Positions 47,460-59,203 of a stretch of DNA of 64,000 nt are shown here, one piece after another. How positions within the stretch are numbered: position 1 is the stretch's first letter; the number at the start of each line of letters is the position of its first letter. The stretch is from Owenia fusiformis. Lineage: Eukaryota; Annelida; Polychaeta; Sabellida; Oweniidae. Position numbers and translations under genes: made by a program. The notes under the pieces are model-generated. The model saw only the letters and a list, made by a program, of their open reading frames with translations. It had not been told where the DNA came from and searched no databases. The stretch lies in contig CAIIXF020000001.1 in assembly GCA_903813345.2 (NCBI GenBank), positions 24,353,915 to 24,417,914 on the forward strand, written 5' to 3'.

Positions 47460-50330
47460 AAAATGAACAAAAAAACGGATATAATTTTTGTCAATTTTTG
47501 GAACAAAATTATTTCATACAACTACTCTTTACAGTGAAATGGATTTTTACAATGCTGGACACCTGAAATTATTAATGAACCCTTAAGAAAAAAGCCATGG
47601 TAACCATGGTATTCCATGGTGCGCCCATGGTAATCCATGGTTTTCCATGGAAATTCATGGTTTTCCATGTTATTTTCCATGGAAATTCATGGACGCCCAT
47701 GGTAATCTTCCATGGATATTTACCATGATTTTCCGTGGTAATTGTTGGTTTGGTAATTGATTTTAATGGATGTGTCATGGAGATGTAAAATCAACAATTT
47801 TGGTAGGATTTGTATTTACCAAAATCTCCAAAATGAATGTTTTGATGATATATCCCAGTTAGACTGAGACTTATCATTGAGAAAAAAGGGTGGACATTTC
47901 ATTTTGAAGGTATAGCAAGAACATTCATCGCATGTTAGACTCAGCTTACAAATGAGAAAATATGTGAAACAGCAGAGCAGAGAGTAGGCCACAAGATTTC
48001 AAAAACAATTGTGCAAAGGTCTTTTGTGTAGATCAAGACTAGATAGAGATTGCTTATTTTTTAAGCCAAACACTTCTTTCCTTTGAAAAAGATTAAGTCA
48101 AACTAGCCCAAGCTCTGTTTTATTTCAATACTTTCTTTAATTTTCAGTTTTAAAAATCAATATGAAGTAATTTAAGAAATAAATAACTTATTTTCTTAAA
48201 TTACATTTCGTACATTTGAGAATACAATCAAAAACCATGGTTTCTTTCATTGAAGTTGAGAAAACTGCAATCAAAATCCATGGAAGACGGTTGATTGCAA
48301 TCGAAAGCCATGCTTTTCCATGGTTATTTCTTTGATGTTTTGGAAAGTGCAATCAAAAGCCATGGTTTTCCATGATTATTCTTTTGATCTTTTGAAAGTC
48401 CATGGTTTTCCATGGGCTATTTGTTTGGTCTTTTGGAAGCAGAAAAATGAATAATACATTATGTTTCTAAATGAACTTCTACAAATTAAGTCCCATTCAA
48501 CTTTTATAAGCATTTTATCTGAAAAAATCCACAGAAAAGTATATACTTTTACAGAATTTTGACTTGAAATTGAGATGGGGGATTAAACACAAGCCTATGG
48601 CTGCAAACTGAAATGTTATACCTAAGTGATAAAAATTCAATTTGTCTATGTAAGAATATTATATTTAAAAAGAAGTTGCATGAAGGAAGGGGAGGGGGTT
48701 AACAACACCATTTGGCTTAAAACATGAAACATAGTATAAGTAATTAAAATTGATTTGTCTTTGAATAGGAATAAATAATCATTTGCATAATTTTTAAATA
48801 TTTGGTTGCCATTATTCTATGTTAATTAGGTGTCTTAACTCTCAAATTAATGTCAAAAGATTAATCACTTTACAACAGATTATAAGAGTTCATTTGCATA
48901 ATTCTTAAATATTCTGATCTTAATTGTTATTATATATGATAATCTTACTCTTTCTAATGCTCCCTCTTCAGTAATTATTATTGTCTGTGAGTGTAGACAG
49001 TGCAAGTCAAAAACTCATTGTTGATCAAATAAAACCAAATAGGATTTACTCCAAGTAAAAATGTTTATTCAGTCTGCAATAAGGGAATCCAGTGAGCTGA
49101 TTTTATCACGTATTTTGTCTTTTTTACATAAGTGCCAAAGTTAAATGATAGCAAATCCCAGCAAACAAATTATTACTTTTAATTGTGGGGTCAATCATCA
49201 ATTAAAAAAATATTAAGTAAACAGTTCTTTGTCATATGACACTATGTACAGAATGTACTAAACATATATTCAGATTGTAAAAACATGGTTGTATTTCAGG
49301 CCTGAAACCAGCTTTTGTCAAGAAGGTTGACTTTCTCAAAGATTTTGGGGTGGGGGGGTGTCATATTCTTTTATCTATGATTAATGAGACTAATTCTCAA
49401 TCCAGCTTGGATTCATTCGTTAAAATATTGATTCAATTTTGAAGATTTTGGTAAAAACAAAACCTGCCAAAATTGTTGATTTTACAACTCAAGTGTCATG
49501 GTAAAAACATGGCATGTTCATGAAAAAACAATTACCAAACCATCAATTACCACGGAAAATCATGATAAATATCCATGGAAGATTACCATGGGTATCCATG
49601 AATTTCCATGGAAAATAGCATGAAAAACCATGAATTTCCATGGAAAACCATGGATTACCATGGACGCACCATGGAATACCATGGTTACCATGGCTTTTTT
49701 CTTAAGGGAAGCTAGCAAATGGTCCAAAAGTGATTTTTGCGAAAAAAGGCGGCCATTTTTAAAATAGGCGAGCTTTTGAATCAGGAGCCATAGGGGGTTT
49801 TCTAGATTTATGTTGAACAAAAATAACTTAAAATAGGAATCCCATCAATAGAGGTTTTAAAGCAAATGGTTCAAAAATGAATTTTGCGAGACAAAAAATA
49901 GCGGCTGTTTTGAAAATAGGCGAACTTTTCAAGCAGGATTTGAACTAAAATAACTTAAAACGAGAATCCTATCGACAGATGATTTAAAAAGAGCAATTTG
50001 TAGACAGACAGAGGCTTTAAAACGTGCCACTATTTTGGACTGACTGAGAGACAGATGGATAAATCAATGTTAACTAATATGGCTGAAAAATAAACGGATA
50101 TGATTTTTTGCCAATTTGTGTAACAAAATTATTTCATACTACTTCTCTCTACAGTGACATGGCTTTTTACAATGCAGGACACCTGAAAATATTTGTAAAG
50201 CCAGGAAATGGATCAAAAGTGAATTTCGCGAAACAAAAATGGCGACCATTTTGAAAATAGGCGAGCTTTTGAACCAGGAGTCTAGTAGTTTTTTTCTAGA
50301 GGTCATTTTTCACGTAGATTTCAATCATTT
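47460..50330. repeat. Direct repeats flanking and following the CCATGG element
   Basis: A unit containing aacggatat, aacaaaattatttcatac, gacacctgaa and tttgcgaaa-type sequence with ggcggccattt occurs at 47460-47579 plus 49709-49800 (split) and again at 50085-50290. A partial third copy lies at 49855-49985. Confidence 0.75.
47580..49708. mobile_element. 2.1-kb fold-back element rich in CCATGG
   Basis: Arms of about 240 bp start CCCTTAAGAAAAAAGCCATG at 47580 and are mirrored to 49708. They are full of ccatggaa/ttccatgg words. A third cluster of ccatgg lies inside (48235-48420). The host sequence is itself repeated at 50085-50330, where the junction is uninterrupted (acacctgaaaatatttgtaa, then agccaggaaatgg), giving a paralogous empty site. 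The only candidate duplication is AA. The interior has no transposase. Open frames in the arms are repeat products. Confidence 0.88.
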
Positions 50331-50339
50331 CACTTTCAT

Positions 50340-53150
50340 GTTGTCTATTTGAGTCAATGCACTGTCAGTTTTATTTAAATAGTCTTACAAGACCATGAAA
50401 GCTACCATGCGGTCATAAAAACTTAACAAAATTATAATTGAGCTCTGATGGTACTATTGGTACTCTTGGTGGCCATGCATTTCGATGAATCGATAATTGA
50501 ATAAATTAGGACATATCCAATTCCCATGGCACTATTTTTAGATTTAAGGCATGTCATACCAATAATAACCTATCAGTTGAATTAATGCAACCGATGTTAT
50601 CACCGATGTGTTTTCTGACTGGTGGATTACAGGATGTCTCTTATCTTAAGCCTACTCGCATCTAAAAGGAGTTTATACAAATTATTGAAAAGCATAATAA
50701 ATTCAAAATAGAACTACATTTATCCTCCAATATGTAAACAAACTATCGGCTTCAGTAATATTGATCTGTTGATAACCTATTAATCTAGGAAAACAATTCT
50801 AATAGGGATGTGTGAACCCAAATGGCCAAAGGGGAAAAATCATGGCGGGGAATTAAATAGACATTTCAATGATCGATAGTGTTGTTCTAACGTTAATCGA
50901 CTAAGATAAAATGGCACAGCTAGGTTTTTAATAACAATTTGTAGCAATTTGATGATATGAAAGCTACAGAACCTTGATGATTATTGACATTATGTGTTCA
51001 CAAACTAATGAGTAACTTCCCTTTGTCACTTGTTGTCAACGTTATAGAAGTAAAGATAAAACTAAAGTGCACAATTATTTGTTATTTTCCTTTTTGCTTG
51101 GGTCTAAGTATTCTAAAATAACTCCCTGTCAATGTGGCTGTATCTTAAAATGTTGGCTCTTTAAAGGTTTTAAATATTTAAAGGCTTTAAATATTTATTC
51201 TTTAAATTGAATCGCCCAAAGCCAATGAAAACTGTACCCCTTAATCGACTACATTCCAGTAATTTACATGTATGAGTGATTCACAAGTAATGCGAATGTG
51301 ACGTTTTGATTATTATCTCATCACGCCTCACATTGTAACTTAGTCACACGAAAAACAAGGGTGCTCATAATCAGCATTGACTGGCTATTTGCTTACAACG
51401 TACGATTTTATTATATTAATAAAATTATAACAATTATAACAAAAATTTCCACTTCTAATTTTGTCTTGACAGCGATGATCAATTACTTTTTACTATGAAT
51501 ATTTTTTTGTGAATAAATGAACTGTTGACTCTGACATAGTTTAGAGTCAGCTCGGCGAAAAATCTCTCTATACGTTAATTTTTTCGTTGCAATGTAATAA
51601 TTCATTTAAATTGAGATTGCTATCTAACCTGATGTGATTACTACGTCCATGTGGGGATTTTACTTTAATAAAGAGAGGGGAACCCCCAGGGTTCAGAGGC
51701 GTCTATAATGTAATGTGTATTGAGAAGACATCATCGCTAATTGGTCAAATCGACAGACAATTAATGATGTCATTCAACTGTTCAGTGGTTTCAAAATTTT
51801 ATAAAACGCTTCGAATAAAATATTTGCTTATATCTGGCATGTTAACCTTAATCATGGGTAATTAAAGAAAGAATTAGCAAAATGTAACAAACCATCGTGT
51901 GCTTATTTGTGTATAAATTGTGGTAAAACTAGTGCTGATGGGTTGTTAAAGTCTCTTACCTTGCTCACTTGTGTATACTTATTTATAAACTGGTGCATTG
52001 TTGCTGTAATTTGGGATCTTTTTTGCAACATTTTTCAGTTTTGCTTACTTCCTGTTTATTTTCTGGTCTCACTTGGAGAGCTCTTTTGTGAGTCAATTTT
52101 AGCTATTTTTGTGACAGTGAATGTAGTGGGAAGCAAGAAACATAATGACTGTCTCTAAGCTGTGGTATTTTCTTCCTACTCTTTTTCCGCTCCTATTAGA
52201 CACATACGCAGTATGTGTACTTTTAGTGCAGTCAGTTAGCTGTTCAATTGCACATGCTATATATTAAGCACCATTATTTGTCAGAAGTATCATTAATAAA
52301 TAATGTTTTTGATATCCAACGAAGTGGTGGTGAAAAGTGACCCCAATTGATAGAGGCAGGCCAAGAAGATTTTGCACATTTACATTGAGCTCCATGTTAA
52401 ATTATCAATTTTCAAAAGACCCCCTGCAGAAAAGTTTTAAAGTAATGAAGCCCATATTCCTAGATTCTTACAATAACATGATTATCTTCTAAATAAGAAG
52501 GGTTATTTTTTTCTTTTGCCTAGCCTTGTCCAAGTCGGTATTTTTTTACTTATCTGATCTTGAATTATTACCGCCTTGCACAATCCAATACATCTCCGCT
52601 GATCTGGATATTATGCTGAGATATTCAACGGTTTCGAGATTTCCGTAATACCCACTCTATCAGGGGTATCGCAAAACCTTATTGATTGACAGATCGCGTG
52701 GACACGACGTGTGACTTATGACTTTAGGCTGATTGACCAATCAAAACGTTATGAGGTTGACCTGCATAAAGAAAGCAAACATCCTAGCCTGTCTACGACT
52801 TGAAATTCAATGATCTGATCCAGTGTTTCTTAAAGAGTTACAATATATTATGTAATTAAATGTACATTGGAATGAAAGATTCATTAATATAAATTAAATC
52901 ATGCAATTCAATGTTCATTTAAAACTGATTTCGTGATGAAAATGCACAAAGACCTAGGCAGTGTTGCGGGTCATGTAGTCGTCGATCAGTGATTGAATCT
53001 CAGCCTACATGTTCGATCATTTGAATTCAGCGATCGATTCAACGTTTATTGTTGAAATCTTCTCACCTCCAGTTATTCAATCGATGCTCCAGCATCCACT
53101 AAACTCTGATTGATACTTATCTGTGATTAAGTGTCATTTTATAAAAAGTT
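50340..53150. other. No gene seen
   Basis: AT-rich non-coding DNA. ctactcgcatct at about 50645 resembles the right end of the 59.2-kb element. The 83-codon + strand open frame at 51907-52158 has no recognisable motif. Confidence 0.45.
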
Positions 53151-53154
53151 TTAA

Positions 53155-53570
53155 TCACAGGCTGGTATCGAAACATTTGTCCGCTGTGACGGAGCATGCT
53201 ATTTTGCATAGAAACACTAGGAAATCCACACAATTTATTTTTTACTCATATGTTTCGCTATATCAAAGCAATTACCTACTCCATACAATTGATATATCAT
53301 TTGCGGGTAACTTTAACTTCTGTTTTAAGTCCAACAATGCTAAGAGTAAATTAAAGCTATTGAAAACGGCGCCAGAGTATCATACTCCAAAATGTACCAT
53401 TTCTTTTATTTCTTTTTAATGGTACAATATAGTGGCACGATAATATTTACATATGTTTTCAGCATAACTCTGAAGGTATTAATGAGATATTGATGTATTG
53501 GGTATTTTTAAGAAAATTTATAAAAAATAATGTTTAAATTTTTTGTCCGCTGTGACGGAGCAGCTAATCT
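53155..53570. repeat. tttgtccgctgtgacggagc repeats
   Basis: cacaggctggtatcgaaaca followed by tttgtccgctgtgacggagc at 53155 recurs, truncated, at 53540. It recurs again at 57670-57735, just after exon A of the YR gene. A dispersed repeat end. Confidence 0.7.
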
Positions 53571-54194
53571 GAAGAATTTAAGATTCATAATATATCTTTT
53601 ACAACTACACTTTAGAGGAGCGAATGTGTCAAATCTCTTTTCTAAAGTATTCTGAAAAATTAAACGTAATAAAAGTACACAATTCAAATTCTGGGATGTA
53701 TATACGATCACTCTTTAAGCTTTTTTCTCAGTTTGTACTGCAATCCAACTTATACAAGGTAACTCATTAAAATGATAGTCACTTTCATTTCAGTATAGGG
53801 TATTTGCCTTCCGTAGTGCCTACTGTGGATCCATCACCTGACATGGTCATTTTTTACGGTAACTTGATTATTTGAAGTAAAATTATTTGATGAAGATGAA
53901 GCTAAATACATATAATGGTATGAACTGTGGATTGTTCTACCCTCTATAGTCGTTCCAAAAGGTAAGTGGAGTGTATCTTGAAATACGAAAATGCAAAATT
54001 AGATTTTAAGATTGTTTTTTATTTGAATAAGAGTTATGGTAATCTGATGCAACTGCAGTAAAACATGTGTACAGTGAACACATATGGAGCCCCAAAAATG
54101 TGTTCTCAGTTAGTAGATGTTCACTCCATAGGGGAAATTTCATACAGAGGAATATATGATAAGAAGAGTTCACTAGACATGCTAGAGAAAGATG

Positions 54195-54545
54195 TTCATT
54201 ATCCCACCAAACGAAGTTCGAGGGGGATATAGAAAAGCTGTCCGTCTGTTCGTGTGTCCGGGCAATAACTCAAATACCGGTTGAAGGATTTCATTCAAAT
54301 TTTATAGGCTTATGCCTTATGGGTGTAGGAACTCTGCTCGAGAAGGAATTTTCAATATGGCCACTAAATTCAAAATGGCGGCCATTTTTCCGAAAAAATA
54401 TAATCTTTGATTACTCAAATACTATGATGGATGGATTTGGTTCAAATTTTATATGCTCTTGCCCAGGTACAAAGGAGCCTTGCTGAAGAAGACATTTTCA
54501 AGATGGCCACCATATTTCAAAATGGCGGCCATTTTTTGTAAAACA
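54195..54545 (+). repeat. Two tandem copies of a ccaccaaacgaagttcg-type repeat
   Basis: The block begins cccaccaaacgaagttcgag, and two units of about 150 bp each end in aaaatggcggccattttt. This type of sequence is a common dispersed repeat in marine invertebrates. Confidence 0.7.
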
Positions 54546-54989
54546 CGTTATATTTGATAACTGAAGTACCATTGAATGGTAGAAAACAGTTTGCATTGTG
54601 TTAAAAGGATTTCAGCCCTGGACTCAATGCATTTTGGAATCAACATTGCTTCCAGGCGATGTTTCCTCTCAACAAATGGTCCAGGGCTTAAATTCTTAAA
54701 TGAATGCCCTATTCCGACCTTGTATTTTCTGTTTGACCCTAAGTGAGATATCGATGTCATTACTTGATATATTTGCATCACCTTGTTTTCCAGAATTCTT
54801 GGTATTACAGTTTGTAAAGAAGAAGAGACCAGAATGTATCTGTACGACTGTGATTTAAAGAGTTCTAGGATTATGCAAGCTGTTACATCATTCGTATATA
54901 AGCATGTAAGTATTGTTGTATGGTAGACACCCGGGGGATCAGGGTCGAATATGAGGACCCCAATAACCCGGGCTGGTGGACTGTACATC

Positions 54990-56690
54990 AGATTTCACAG
55001 TTCATAGAAAATAAGAAAGAAAATCTCATATAAACTAGTACAAGACTCTTCCATAGATTTTAATTTTAAAAAGAATTATGATCGGGTGAATTGTAATTAT
55101 CTTGTCATACATTACCTAAGAAAAATATAATTGTTTATAGGAGTCCTATTCCTTCGTTCCTCGTAAGTGCTTGGTATCGTGTTATATATTTATGTTTGGC
55201 CTCTACTAATAACATTTTATAATATACAGGGTTGACCAAAAACTTGGAATACTAAAATTTAATTGTTATAGAATTTCAATTGCTGAGTGACTACATGTAT
55301 TTTTTTATTCATCTCATGTTTAAATGTGCCTAATCACTTATTGAATTCAGTTCACAAGGACCACAAGTTGTTTGAAGAATTCAATTCATATTGAAATATC
55401 AGATGGGCAGCAGATCATCTGAGCAATCGAAGGAACAATCATCATAATAACATCATTATCTTGAGTATTTCTACACTGCTTTTTCGTGTTTGTTCATTAT
55501 TTTATAATATCTCATAGCTCAAAATATTGATTGAGTTGGTTTTGTTCATATTTTCTAAGTTAAAGTATCCAGGGGTCCATTAACAAGAACTTTGTAAAGT
55601 TAAGAATTCGTAAAACCTTGTGATGTCATTATATCCATGGTTACAACAATTGATTTACTTATTTGTAACTTAAGAAGTTTCTGTTGATGACCTCCTGACT
55701 TATCCTTTGATAGGCTTATGTTGAAATACCTACCAGTTATTGAATTTGGTGCCTGTGGTGTTTTGGATAAATGAATGTGGGTAAAGCAAACCTGATAACA
55801 AGAGCTTGCTTGGGTAGTATCATGGCTGTCCTATGGGGCTTAATGTGTTTGCAAGCCTTGTGGTATTTTCAGCTCAACAATGATCCCCAATGCTCACAAT
55901 CTCATCTTTGCTTTTCCCAATGAAATGTTTATTGTTTTGATGGGATTCGACACTCCATAGAGTTTGTTTATCTTCATGTTGTGTTATATAATGAATTGTT
56001 ATTTTACTGGGTCAGAGTATTCCCTCCACCACAACCATACATATGATCAACCAACCATCTTACCAATCCACCATTGTACCCACCAGCCAACCATCCATTC
56101 ATCCAATCAATCCAAACCAACCATCTATCAAGCAATGATACAACCAACCAACCATCTTACCAATTAACCAAATGACAATACAACCAACACACCATAAACC
56201 TACTGGCAGGGAAAATATTTAGTCCCAGTATTTCACCTAAACATATGAAACAATGTGAAACATATTGTCTTAATTTTGTCCTCTTAACAAATGTTTAGGT
56301 GGAATAGTGGGAGTTTCATACTCGTTGGGCGTTTATACTTTGGATGTTACATAAATTGCTCGTATGTGATTGCTTTACAGGACTTTGGAATCACCAGGAA
56401 TGAGTATATGTTATACTTAAGTTAAATTGTACAAGAACCATCAGATTAGTCAGATAAGTATACACTATGCTTAATACTACATGTATAATAAATAATAAGA
56501 ATTTAAAGAATTTAAATGAATCTTAAGTAGTACCTAATTTAGATTTATCATCCATCTTGAATCTTTAATAGTATATTCTTTATGTTGGCGTAATTGATTC
56601 ATTATTTATGAGCTATATGTATATAAATGAGGCATATGTATGTAACTTTTTGATTTTAAAATCAGTTCTTAGCTTGTGGTAAAATTATAT
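54990..56690. other. No gene seen; low-complexity tract
   Basis: AT-rich DNA with a degenerate caaccaaccatc tract at 56025-56200. A solo mariner-like end (tacagggttgaccaaaaact) lies at 55228. Upstream exons of the YR gene, if any, were not found here. Confidence 0.5.
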
Positions 56691-56696
56691 TTTCAG

Positions 56697-57611
56697 GTCC
56701 TCCAAGCCTTCATTTTCAAGTGGAAGGAAGGATTCATACCCAATCTACGGGAAGAAGAAGGCATACTTGCCCGAGTTGTTACAAGAAGTATAGGGATCTT
56801 CCAAAACACATAAGACAGGTCCACAAAAAAGACGCAAATTATAAAATACCTGAAAACTATAAAGAATTGTACAAACACGAGTACTCAAGACAAAGTAAAA
56901 ATAAATATCGAGGCCGTGTTTATAAGTACAAGGAATGCAAGAAATGTGGAAAAATGTACAGAGATTAGACAAGCATAAATGTAGTTCTAATGTACTCTTA
57001 AATGAAAGCAAACTAAATAACAAATTAGACAAATTAGACACAGATTTTATCGATTGGCAAAAAGGATCGGCCAAAATGTGAAATTTGTACTGGGCCTGCA
57101 TGAAGATGTTGGTGGATTTCAGCCACAGGACCACAATTTAATTTATGCAAAATTCATTGAACCTGCCATTAACGGAAAGTTTAGTAATATAAAGCAGGCC
57201 AGTACTGTTAAAGCATATCTTGAAAGACTGCAAGTTTATTATAAGTATCTCTTACTGAAAAAATGTACAATATCAGAATCAGAGTACAGCATTTTTGTCA
57301 AACAAAATCGTATCTGGTGTAATTCCATGGCGCTACAAAACAAGAAAAGAAACCTAGAAAATAAGGCCGAAGGGGAAAAAAACTTGCCAACTAAGGAGGA
57401 AGTGCACAAATATTTAACATCAGAATTTGTTTCAAATGTAAAAAAACTATTCGTAAAAGAAACTCCCAGCATTTCAGAACTCAACAAAATGAGGAATTAC
57501 CTTATCACTATAGCTGTAATTATAAATGCTTGCAGAGCAGGTCCTGTCATAAACCTTGAACCAAGGCATGTTCTGAACGCAAATAGAAAAAATGAGAGAT
57601 ATGTCTACCAT
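56697..57611 (+). CDS. YR gene exon A: zinc finger, core-binding region, catalytic Arg
   Basis: Acceptor TTTTCAG ends at 56696. Frame 1 gives HTCPSCYKKYRDLPKHIRQV-H (a C2H2 finger) and NYKIPENY, then CKKCGKMYRD, where TAG interrupts a second finger. The frame one base back continues LDKHKC. A second break near 57054 leads to AKRIGQNVKFVLGLHEDVGG, helical IKQASTVKAYLERLQVYYKY, FVKQNRIW, NLPTKEEVHKYL and the Arg motif NACRAGPVINLE. Compared with copy 2, a segment of about 12 residues (SPSGGNKS-like) is missing at the second break. Donor CAT|GTGAGT at 57612 after Tyr-His, phase 0. Confidence 0.7.
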
Positions 57612-58560
57612 GTGAGTATCCTAATGGTCTGGCAAAAAAGGCCGTTCACTTTTATTATATTATTTGTTACCACAGGCTGGTATTAAAAGATTTGTCCGCT
57701 GTGACTAGCATGATATTTTTCATAAAAACACTGCCATGATGAATCTAACACTTCATAACCTAATGTGAAAATCTTCAATATACAGTATTTGCCATTTAAA
57801 GTGTTCCTGATAAATATTCATTTTTTAACAAATGCACCAATAATGATATATCATTTTAAAGATGATTTAATTTGCAACAAAATGATTTAAAAATAAACAA
57901 ATTTAACCACCCTGGCTTGAGATATAACCTAATAAATATGATAATCAACGGGATAGGCTATATCATGTATCAGTAAGCAAAAGAGTGATCTTAGAAAATA
58001 AAGGAACCAATCATTACTTCCGCAACACTAAATTTGAACCCAGAATGATGTATCATAGTTTGTTCATTTGTTAACAAACAAATATTTATCAAGAATATTG
58101 GCTAGGGGGTGGGTTTTTTGACCCACCCTGTATAATATGTCAAATTGTTAAGGTGCCATAACAAAACAGGAATATATTTGGGCACATTTTCTGAAAAATT
58201 CAAGATTCTGTTCTGTGACCTTCCCTAGCTCCTACTTTTAGCTATTTTTTCAGTCACATTTTCAATGGGCTGAAAAGGTTATTTCATCATGTTAAGGGTC
58301 ATTCTGACCATGCAAATTATGATTTTGGTCATGTAAATGATATGTGGAAATAGTTTAATTGACTGGAGGTCAAAACAGAACTCTATTATCTTTGTTCAAA
58401 AAATGTCTAAAAATGCAGATTTTTTATCACTTCCTGTTTTGTCATTTCCTGTTAAGTATCATGGCACCTTAAGATGTGATTTTGATTTTCTTTATTGAAC
58501 ATAGTGATGTATGCTCTTCTTGTTTCAAGTACATGATATTTAATCTTACATTATTGTATA

Positions 58561-58771
58561 CAGAGTGACCCAAAAAATGTTTACTAGTTGTTTTACCATC
58601 GCCTATTATTCATTTTCAATTAAAATATCAAATGAGTCTTTCATTTTATAAATTAATTTTCTGTAACAAATTTGATATCAAATTATCATCCAAGTTTATG
58701 CACATAAAAATTTGATTGATAGGATAGAAATCATTACACTTTTAGAGGGTTCTGTTTTTTGGGTCACCCTG
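58561..58771. mobile_element. mariner-type MITE next to exon B
   Basis: TIR CAGAGTGACCCAAAAAA and mirror TTTTTTGGGTCACCCTG, with TA at both sides (58559-58560 and 58772-58773). It ends only 19 bases before the exon B boundary, so it may supply the pyrimidine-rich part of the acceptor. Confidence 0.9.
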
Positions 58772-58790
58772 TATGTTATCATCATTATAG

Positions 58791-59069
58791 GTTATTGAGG
58801 GTCAGAAGACCATGAAAAGCAGTGGGGCTGCCCAGCTTGTGCAGGATCCTGAAGTCCATGAGAATTTTGTGCAGTTCTTGCAAATGAAAAAAGCCCATTT
58901 TGGGGAAATGGGAAAATATGTTTTTTCAAATTTACAAACCTCTGCATCCAAGAAGGACCAAATATCAGCTAGTACTTTGGCAAGTGCCATTAATGCCCAG
59001 CTGCTTGCAGCTATAGGCTACGACAAGAAGGCTAGCTGCACTATCTTTAGGAAGTTTGCTGTGTCTCTT
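58791..59069 (+). CDS. YR gene exon B: catalytic Lys and box II Arg
   Basis: The 279-nt exon (93 codons, phase 0 at both ends) has acceptor CATTATAG and donor CTT|GTGAGT. It encodes VIEGQKTMKSSGAAQLVQ (the beta-hairpin Lys in QKT), NFVQFLQMKKAHFGEMGKYV, a linker, and SCTIFRKFAVSL (box II: T-I-F-R with Thr in place of the usual His). Fully open with no stops. This layout is standard for the catalytic domain of eukaryotic YR proteins. Confidence 0.75.
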
Positions 59070-59203
59070 GTGAGTTCTATAAATTGCACCTACCAAATGC
59101 CACTGGTGGATATCAAGCAAATATGTAAATATGTCAAGGGAGGTTGTATAATATACCATAATGAGAGTAATCACAGCCAACATATACTTTTTTTATAATT
59201 ACT

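Noticed and set aside
49560-49820. Open frames such as TMVTMAFF and MVFHGASMVIHG in the CCATGG arms.
   Set aside because: They arise from the ccatggttt repeat in both arms and mirror each other.
51907-52158. An 83-codon hydrophobic plus-strand frame.
   Set aside because: No motif, splice sites or neighbouring exons. AT-rich hydrophobic frames are expected by chance.
54548-54988. A 146-codon minus-strand open frame.
   Set aside because: No recognisable motif or exon borders, and repeat sequence at its lower end. Likely chance.
55228-58134. A possible large mariner-type element between tacagggttgacc (55228) and gacccaccctgta (58134).
   Set aside because: The two ends do not match beyond the first few bases, and the right end forms its own hairpin. 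They are probably unrelated solo ends.
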